Shown piece by piece: positions 58,459-64,000 of a stretch of DNA of 64,000 nt. The notes under the pieces are model-generated. The model did no database searches, was not told the origin of the DNA, and worked only from the letters and a program-made list of their open reading frames with translations. Position numbers and translations under genes: made by a program. Each line of letters starts with the position of its first letter. Position 1 is the stretch's first letter. Source of the DNA: Gaiellasilicea sp963850995 (GTDB lineage: Bacteria; Actinomycetota; Thermoleophilia; Gaiellales; Gaiellaceae); NCBI GenBank assembly GCA_963850995.1, contig CAWKNQ010000013.1:248001-312000 (forward strand), written 5' to 3'.

Positions 58459-59360
58459 GGCACCTGCTCTCGATCGCCGACCTCGGCCGTGACGACGTCG
58501 AGCGGATCCTCGAGACCGCGGACGCGCTCGCCGACGTCGAGGGACCGCTGCCGACGCTCCGTGGCAAGCTCGTGCTCAACCTCTTCTTCGAGTCGTCGAC
58601 GCGGACGTCGTCCAGCTTCGAGCTCGCGGCGAAGCGACTCTCGGCGGACGTGATGTCGCTGAAGGCGGCCGGCTCGTCGGTCGACAAGGGCGAGTCGCTC
58701 CAGGACACGGTGCTGACGCTGGCGCAGTACGAGCCGAGCGCGATCGTCGTCCGCCACCCGCAGATCGGCGCCCCCCAGCTCGTCGCGCGCTGGAGCGGCG
58801 CGGCGGTCGTGAACGCGGGCGACGGCAAGCACCAGCACCCGACCCAGGCGCTGCTCGACCTCTTCACGATGCGCGCGGCGCTCGGACGGCTCGAAGGGCT
58901 GCACGTGGCGATCGTCGGCGACGTGCTCCACAGCCGGGTCGCACGCTCGCTCGTACAGGCGCTCGTGCTCGTCGGCGCTCGCGCCACGCTCGTCGGGCCG
59001 CCGACGCTGCTGCCGCGCGGGATCGAGGCGCTCGGCTGCGAGACCTCGCACGAGCTCGACGCGATCGAGTCGGCCGACGTCGTCTACGTCCTGCGCATGC
59101 AGCGCGAGCGGATGGAGTCGGCGTTCGTCCCGAGCCTGCGCGAGTACGCCGCCCGCTGGGGGATCACGCCCGAGCGGCTGCGCCCGGGTCAGCGGGTGAT
59201 GCACCCCGGGCCGATCAACCGCGGCGTCGAGATCGACGCGCGGGTCGCCGACGGGCGAGACGCACTGATCCTCGAGCAGGTGCGCTCCGGCGTCGCCGTC
59301 CGGATGGCCGTGCTCCAGGAGTTGCTCGTCGCCCGGCCGGCGCTCGAGGTGGTCGCATGA
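58455..59360 (+). CDS. pyrB: aspartate carbamoyltransferase catalytic subunit
   Basis: The protein has 301 residues. It catalyses carbamoyl phosphate + aspartate to carbamoyl aspartate. FFESSTRTSSSFELAAKRL (phosphate binding), HPTQALLDLFTM and MHPGPINRGVEID are conserved. The start GTG overlaps the pyrR stop. No pyrI regulatory chain follows, as usual outside enterics. Confidence 0.98.
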   Translation: MRHLLSIADLGRDDVERILETADALADVEGPLPTLRGKLVLNLFFESSTRTSSSFELAAKRLSADVMSLKAAGSSVDKGESLQDTVLTLAQYEPSAIVVRHPQIGAPQLVARWSGAAVVNAGDGKHQHPTQALLDLFTMRAALGRLEGLHVAIVGDVLHSRVARSLVQALVLVGARATLVGPPTLLPRGIEALGCETSHELDAIESADVVYVLRMQRERMESAFVPSLREYAARWGITPERLRPGQRVMHPGPINRGVEIDARVADGRDALILEQVRSGVAVRMAVLQELLVARPALEVVA

Positions 59361-60628
59361 CCCTCGTCTGCCGGAACGGGCGCTCCGACAGCCTCGTGCT
59401 GGAAGGCCGGCTTTGTGGTGGCGAGTTCGTCGAAGTGACCGTCACGGACGGCGTCATATCGCGAATCGCCCCGTCAGGGGCGAGTCGCGACTCGCGCGCT
59501 CTTGTCCTTGCGCCGGCGTTTGTGGATCCGCACGTGCACCTGCGCACTCCCGGCCGCGAGGACGAAGAGACGATCGCGAGCGGCACTGCTGCGGCCGCAG
59601 CTGGCGGCTACTGCGCGATCCTCGCCATGCCGAACACGGACCCGGTCGTCGACTCGGCTGCGGTGCTCGGCTCGCTCGTCGAGACGGCACGGCGCGAGGC
59701 GGTTGTCCCGACCGGGTTCATGGCTGCGATCTCGAAGGGGCTCGGCGGCGAGGAGTTGACGGAGATGGCGGAGCTCGCCGATGCCGGCGCCGCAGCCTTC
59801 ACCGACGACGGCCGCCCGGTCGCCTCTGCCGGCGTGCTCCGCCGCGCGCTCCAGTACGGCGCCGTGACCGGCCGCAGGCTCGCACTCCATTGCGAGGAGC
59901 CGACGCTCTCGCGCGACGGGCAGGTGCACGAGGGCCGCGTCAGCGCCGAGCTCGGCTTCGCGCCGTACCCGGCGGTCGCCGAGAGCGCGATGGTGGAGCG
60001 CGATCTCTCGCTGGCGCGCTACGAAGGTCGCCCGCTCCACCTGATGCACCTCTCCGCGAGCGAGTCGGTCGAGGCGCTTCGCGCGGCCCAGGCGCACGGC
60101 GTCGACGCGACCGCCGAAGTGACGCCGCACCACCTCGTCCTCACCGACGACGCGGTCCGGTCGCTCGACACGAACGTGAAGATGAACCCGCCGCTGCGCG
60201 CTGCGGCCGACCGGAAGGCGCTGATCGAGGCGCTCCGCGACGGCACCATCGCCTGCGTCGCCACCGACCACGCGCCGCACTCACGCGAGGAGAAGGAGCA
60301 GCCGTTCGAAGCGGCTCCGTTCGGCGTCACCGGGCTCGAGACGGCCTTCGCGGCGCTGTACACCCATCTCGTCGAGCCCGGCCTCGTCTCGCTCGAGACC
60401 TTGCTGGAGCGCATGTCCGCAGGGCCCGCGCGGGCGTTCGGGCTGCCCGAGCCGCGGCTCGAGGTGGGAGCGCGCGCGAACCTCGTCCTGCTCGACCTCG
60501 AAGCGGAGTGGACCGTCGCCGAGAGCGGCTTCCGCTCTCGCTCCGCGAACTCGTGGCTCCTCGGCGAGCGCCTGCGCGGCGTCGTACGGACGACGGTTGC
60601 GGACGGACGGGTGGTCCACGCGGCGTGA
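59357..60628 (+). CDS. pyrC: dihydroorotase
   Basis: The protein has 423 residues of the class I type. The dinuclear zinc site starts with DPHVHLRTPGREDEE, and ATDHAPHSREEKEQPF and the GVTGLE loop are intact. It cyclises carbamoyl aspartate to dihydroorotate. ATG 59357 overlaps the pyrB stop; its own stop overlaps the carA GTG (GTGA). Confidence 0.97.
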   Translation: MTLVCRNGRSDSLVLEGRLCGGEFVEVTVTDGVISRIAPSGASRDSRALVLAPAFVDPHVHLRTPGREDEETIASGTAAAAAGGYCAILAMPNTDPVVDSAAVLGSLVETARREAVVPTGFMAAISKGLGGEELTEMAELADAGAAAFTDDGRPVASAGVLRRALQYGAVTGRRLALHCEEPTLSRDGQVHEGRVSAELGFAPYPAVAESAMVERDLSLARYEGRPLHLMHLSASESVEALRAAQAHGVDATAEVTPHHLVLTDDAVRSLDTNVKMNPPLRAAADRKALIEALRDGTIACVATDHAPHSREEKEQPFEAAPFGVTGLETAFAALYTHLVEPGLVSLETLLERMSAGPARAFGLPEPRLEVGARANLVLLDLEAEWTVAESGFRSRSANSWLLGERLRGVVRTTVADGRVVHAA

Positions 60629-63600
60629 ACGGCTTCCTCGCCCTCGAGGACGGGGCGGTCTTCCGTGGGGAGCCCGTCGGCGCCACGGGTGTCGCCTTCG
60701 GCGAGGCGGTCTTCACGACCGCGATGACCGGCTATCAGGAGACGGTCACCGATCCAAGCTTTGCGGAGCAGCTCGTCTGCTTCACGGCCCCGATGGTGGG
60801 CAACTACGGCGTCGCCGCCGACCGCGCCGAGTCGACGGGCGCGCATGCCAAAGCCGTGCTGATGAAGGAGGCTCGCGGGCCTGACTGGACCGACTGGCTG
60901 CGCGAGCACGGCATCGTCGCGCTGACGGGAATCGACACACGGTCGCTCGTGCTCCGCCTGCGGGAGCGCGGCGCGATGCGGGCCGTTGCCGTCGCAGGGG
61001 CGCTGACTCCGGACGACGCGATCGCCGAGGTCCGGGCCACGCCGACGATGAGCGGTGCGGCGCTCGTGGCCCATGTGTCCACAGGCACACGCTACGTCTA
61101 CTCGGACGCCGGCTCGGTGCGGATCGCCGTCGTCGACTACGGCTGCAAGCGCTCGATTCTTCGCCGCCTCGCCGCCTCGGCGGCACATGTGACTGTGTAC
61201 CCATGCACAACCACCGCCGACGAGCTCACCCGGTACGACGGCGTCGTCCTCTCGAACGGGCCCGGCGACCCGGAGCCGCTCCGCGAGCAGGTAGCGGTCG
61301 TTCGCGAGCTGCTCGGGCGCGTGCCCGTGCTCGGGATCTGCCTCGGCCACCAGCTGCTCGGCCTGGCGACCGGGCACGAGACGTACAAGCTTCCCTTCGG
61401 CCACCGCGGCGCCAACCACCCGGTGCTCGACCGGCGCACGGGCCGCGTGCTCGTGACGAGCCAGAACCACGGCTTCGCGGTCGCGCCGGCGGACGACGCA
61501 GAGGCGACGCACGTCTCCCTCTACGACGGCACCGTCGAGGGCTTCGACTTCCCCGAGCTTCGCGCGCGCTCGCTGCAGTTCCACCCGGAGGCAGGCCCGG
61601 GCCCGCACGACGCGTGGCCGCTCCTCGAGTCGTGGGTCGAGGAGGGTGCGGACTGCCGCGTAGGGCGCGATCTCCGCTCGATCTGCCTGATCGGCTCGGG
61701 ACCGATCGTGATCGGCCAGGCCTGCGAGTTCGACTACGCGGGCTGCCAGGCGCTGAAGGTGCTGCGCGAGGACGGCTTCCGCACGATCGTCGTCAACTCG
61801 AACCCGGCGACGATCATGACCGACCCAGGGTTCGCCGACGCGACCTACCTCGAGCCGCTCGACCTCGAGGGAGTCGCGGACGTGCTCGGTCGTGAGCGCC
61901 CGGACGCGCTGCTGCCGACGCTCGGCGGCCAGACCGCACTGAACCTCGCGATCGAGCTGGCGGAGGAGGGCGTGCTTGACGCGCTCGGCGTCGAGCTGCT
62001 CGGCGCGCCCGTCGACGTGATCCGGCGCGCAGAGGACCGGGAGCTCTTCCGCGCGGCTGTGCAGAGCTGTGGCCTCACGGTGCCGAGCTCGAAGATCGTC
62101 ACCTCGCTCGAGGACCTCGCCGACATCGTCCTGCCTGCCGTCGTCCGGCCCGCCTTCACGCTGGGCGGCCACGGAGGCGGGTTCGCGCTGTCGCGGGGTG
62201 AGCTCCACCAGCAGGTGGAGATCGGCCTGCGAGAGAGCCCGATCGGTCAGGTGCTGGTGGAAGAGAGCGTGAAGGGCTGGGACGAGTTCGAGCTCGAGGT
62301 GATCCGCGACCGGCACGACAACGTCGTGATCGTCTGTTCGATCGAGAACCTCGACCCGATGGGCGTCCACACGGGCGACTCGGTCACGGTGGCGCCGCAG
62401 CTGACCCTGTCCGACGAGGCCTACCAGGAGCTGCGCGACGCCGCGATCGCCGTCATCCGCGCAGTCGGCGTCGAGACAGGTGGCTCCAACATCCAGTTCG
62501 CGCGCGACCGCGAGAGCGGGGCGCTGCGCGTCATCGAGATGAACCCACGCGTCTCCCGCTCGTCCGCGCTTGCGTCGAAGGCGACCGGCTACCCGATCGC
62601 CAAGGTCGCCGCCAAGCTCGCGGTCGGATACACGCTGGACGAGATTCCGAACGACCTGACGAGGACGACGCCGGCGAGCTTCGAGCCGACGCTCGACTAC
62701 GTCGTCGTCAAGTTCCCCCGCTTCGCCTTCGAGAAGTTCCCCGGCGCCGATACGACCCTCGGCACGCAGATGAAGTCGGTCGGAGAGGCGATGGGGATCG
62801 GGCGCACCTTCCAGGAGGCGTTCGCGAAGGCCTTCGCGAGCCGCGAGCTCGACGCCGGCTCCGTGACGCCCTGGGCGACCCTCGAAGACCTGCCCGAAGG
62901 GCTTCATCCCTGGTTCCGGCGCGAGTTGGAGCAGCTGCGAGACGAGGGGCCGCCACAGGGCCGGCTCGCGTACCGTCGCGTCGATTCCTGCGCCGGCGAG
63001 GTCGCGGCCGAGTCGAACTACTACTACTCGACACGCGGCGAGGCCGACGAGGCGCCGCCCGCGCGGGGCAAGCCGCGCGTCGTCATCCTCGGCTCGGGCC
63101 CGAACCGGATCGGCCAGGGAATCGAGTTCGACTACTGCTGCGTCCACGCCGCACAGAGCTTCCGCGCGCTCGGCTACGAGGCGGTGATGGTCAACTGCAA
63201 CCCGGAGACCGTCTCGACCGACTACGACACCTCCGACCGGCTCTACTTCGAGCCGCTCGACGTCGACTCTGTGCTCGCCGTCTGCGAGCGCGAGCAGCCG
63301 GAGGGCGTCGTGATCCAGTTCGGCGGGCAGACGCCGCTGAAGCTCGCGCGCGCGATCGAGGCGGCGGGCTACAAGGTGCTGGGGACGCCGTACGAGGCGG
63401 TCGACCTGGCCGAGGACAGGCAGCGGTTCGGGCAACTGCTCGACGAGCTCGGGGTGCGCTGCCCGCCGTGGGGGATCGCCGAGGAGCCCGAAGCCGCGGT
63501 CGGGATCGCCGAGCGCGTCGGCTACCCGGTACTCGTCCGGCCCTCCTACGTGCTCGGCGGCCGCGCGATGCGGGTCTGCTACGACGGCGAACAGGTCCGG

Positions 63601-64000
63601 GCGGCGATGACGGGCGTCCAGGGGGCGGTTCTTGTCGACCGCTTCCTCGAGGGTGCGCTCGAGATCGACGTCGACGCGCTCTGCGACGGTGTCTCGGTCC
63701 ACGTCGGCGCCGTGATGGAGCACGTCGAGGAGGCCGGAGTCCACTCGGGCGACTCCTCCTGCGTCCTTCCGGCGCCGTCGCTCGGCGAGGAGTCCTACGC
63801 GGAGGTCTGCCGGGTCGTGCGCCGGCTCGGTCCTGCGCTCGGCGTCGTCGGCCTGCTGAACGTCCAGCTCGCCCTCGTCGGCGGCGAGGTCTCCGTCCTC
63901 GAGGTCAACCCACGAGCCTCGCGCACGGTGCCGTTCGCGAGCAAGGCCACCGGCGTCAACCTGGTCGACGCGGCCGTACGCCTCGCCGCCGGCGCACGGC
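60625..64000 (+). CDS. carA: carbamoyl-phosphate synthase: small and large chains in one reading frame (3' truncated)
   Basis: One frame runs from GTG 60625 to the window end (about 1125 codons). Residues 1-345 are CarA: N-terminal domain (FTTAMTGYQETVTDPSF) and class I glutaminase with Cys in LGICLGHQLLGL and His/Glu in SLQFHPEA. From about 347 CarB begins (DLRSICLIGSGPIVIGQACE), with ATP-grasp 1 (ETGGSNIQFA, EMNPRVSRSSALASK) and the start of the second half (GSGPNRIGQGIEFDYC). The chains are not separated by a stop. Removing one G at 61663-61665 instead gives a canonical CarB start, PRRRDLRSICLIG, and a CarA ending a few codons later. So this is either a rare fusion or, more likely here, an insertion error. 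The enzyme makes carbamoyl phosphate for pyrB. Confidence 0.93.
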   Translation, partial: MNGFLALEDGAVFRGEPVGATGVAFGEAVFTTAMTGYQETVTDPSFAEQLVCFTAPMVGNYGVAADRAESTGAHAKAVLMKEARGPDWTDWLREHGIVALTGIDTRSLVLRLRERGAMRAVAVAGALTPDDAIAEVRATPTMSGAALVAHVSTGTRYVYSDAGSVRIAVVDYGCKRSILRRLAASAAHVTVYPCTTTADELTRYDGVVLSNGPGDPEPLREQVAVVRELLGRVPVLGICLGHQLLGLATGHETYKLPFGHRGANHPVLDRRTGRVLVTSQNHGFAVAPADDAEATHVSLYDGTVEGFDFPELRARSLQFHPEAGPGPHDAWPLLESWVEEGADCRVGRDLRSICLIGSGPIVIGQACEFDYAGCQALKVLREDGFRTIVVNSNPATIMTDPGFADATYLEPLDLEGVADVLGRERPDALLPTLGGQTALNLAIELAEEGVLDALGVELLGAPVDVIRRAEDRELFRAAVQSCGLTVPSSKIVTSLEDLADIVLPAVVRPAFTLGGHGGGFALSRGELHQQVEIGLRESPIGQVLVEESVKGWDEFELEVIRDRHDNVVIVCSIENLDPMGVHTGDSVTVAPQLTLSDEAYQELRDAAIAVIRAVGVETGGSNIQFARDRESGALRVIEMNPRVSRSSALASKATGYPIAKVAAKLAVGYTLDEIPNDLTRTTPASFEPTLDYVVVKFPRFAFEKFPGADTTLGTQMKSVGEAMGIGRTFQEAFAKAFASRELDAGSVTPWATLEDLPEGLHPWFRRELEQLRDEGPPQGRLAYRRVDSCAGEVAAESNYYYSTRGEADEAPPARGKPRVVILGSGPNRIGQGIEFDYCCVHAAQSFRALGYEAVMVNCNPETVSTDYDTSDRLYFEPLDVDSVLAVCEREQPEGVVIQFGGQTPLKLARAIEAAGYKVLGTPYEAVDLAEDRQRFGQLLDELGVRCPPWGIAEEPEAAVGIAERVGYPVLVRPSYVLGGRAMRVCYDGEQVRAAMTGVQGAVLVDRFLEGALEIDVDALCDGVSVHVGAVMEHVEEAGVHSGDSSCVLPAPSLGEESYAEVCRVVRRLGPALGVVGLLNVQLALVGGEVSVLEVNPRASRTVPFASKATGVNLVDAAVRLAAGAR
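61640..61690 (+). other. carB: carA/carB junction with suspect GGG run
   Basis: Between the CarA tail (LLESWVEEGAD) and the CarB core (DLRSICLIGSG) there is no stop. The GGG at 61663-61665 is the likely site of an inserted base. In the corrected frame the only nearby start-like codon is CTG 61653, followed by PRRRD. Carbamoyl-phosphate synthase large chain would then begin here and run past the window end. Confidence 0.5.

Noticed and set aside
60019..63744. 1241-codon open frame on the minus strand
   Set aside because: It mirrors pyrC and carA-carB on the other strand, has Arg/Asp/Val-rich noise composition and no domain; an antisense shadow of high-GC coding DNA.
1..64000. CRISPR arrays, transposases or insertion sequences
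   Set aside because: No regularly spaced repeats and no transposase or integrase motif were seen on either strand.

Overview
The window is high-GC, densely coded chromosomal DNA from an actinobacterium. The gene set (HemQ, WhiA beside the gap cluster, DUF3467, PyrR with an RNA target, class I aldolase next to GlpX) fits a deep-branching Thermoleophilia/Gaiellales-type lineage; this placement is inference from gene content. At least nine genes carry isolated single-base or +1-equivalent frame breaks, including the housekeeping genes pgk, pruA and the carA/carB junction. Nearly all are insertions, so many are probably sequence errors rather than pseudogenes.

Layout. 1-5.9 kb: membrane proteins, a lipoprotein thioredoxin-like gene with an in-frame TGA where a catalytic Cys is expected (candidate selenoprotein), a 167-nt palindromic element, hemQ, and a secreted RTX/VWA/TSP3 protein ending in a GIY-YIG nuclease, translationally coupled to an Imm26-like gene (candidate toxin-immunity pair). 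5.8-8.5 kb: two tandem secreted glycosidase-like paralogues. 8.5-23.6 kb: uvrC, a methyltransferase, a flippase-like membrane protein, pruA, ogt, whiA, an M32 carboxypeptidase, then gap-pgk-tpiA-gpmI with an ECF sigma factor, a helical protein, a phosphoesterase and DUF3467. 23.6-27.4 kb: argS (with an altered HIGH motif), glpX and class I aldolase. 27.5-33.2 kb: two MFS/cyclic-nucleotide-domain fusions around a BNR propeller gene, a MoaD-like carrier, a decayed HAF-repeat gene and a 51-codon small gene.

33.4-38.4 kb: a ScyD-like secreted protein, then a 2.5-kb element flanked by direct repeats of the 3' half of tRNA-Gly(CCC), which looks like an integrated island without a visible integrase. 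38.4-49.4 kb: HIT hydrolase, patatin, nuclease, HerA-like ATPase, glycosyltransferase, DUF202, CorA, MFS, a class V aminotransferase, a deoxyribosyltransferase-like protein and queF. 49.4-55.8 kb: tRNA-Arg(CCG), twin M43 metalloproteases, a dipeptide epimerase coupled to a DUF1611/DgcN-like gene, an SOS-box-controlled TM+LysM protein resembling YneA/ChiZ, and RNase Z. 55.8-64 kb: a polytopic glycosyltransferase, then a pyrR-pyrB-pyrC-carA-carB operon behind a PyrR-binding hairpin that pairs with the Shine-Dalgarno of pyrR.

Functionally, the glycolysis/gluconeogenesis genes (gap, pgk, tpiA, gpmI, glpX, aldolase) and the pyrimidine operon (PyrR feedback, first three steps of UMP synthesis) are coherent modules. 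The most distinctive items are the candidate selenoprotein, the nuclease toxin-immunity pair, the tRNA-Gly island, the SOS-controlled LysM gene and the MFS-cNMP/BNR/MoaD neighbourhood.
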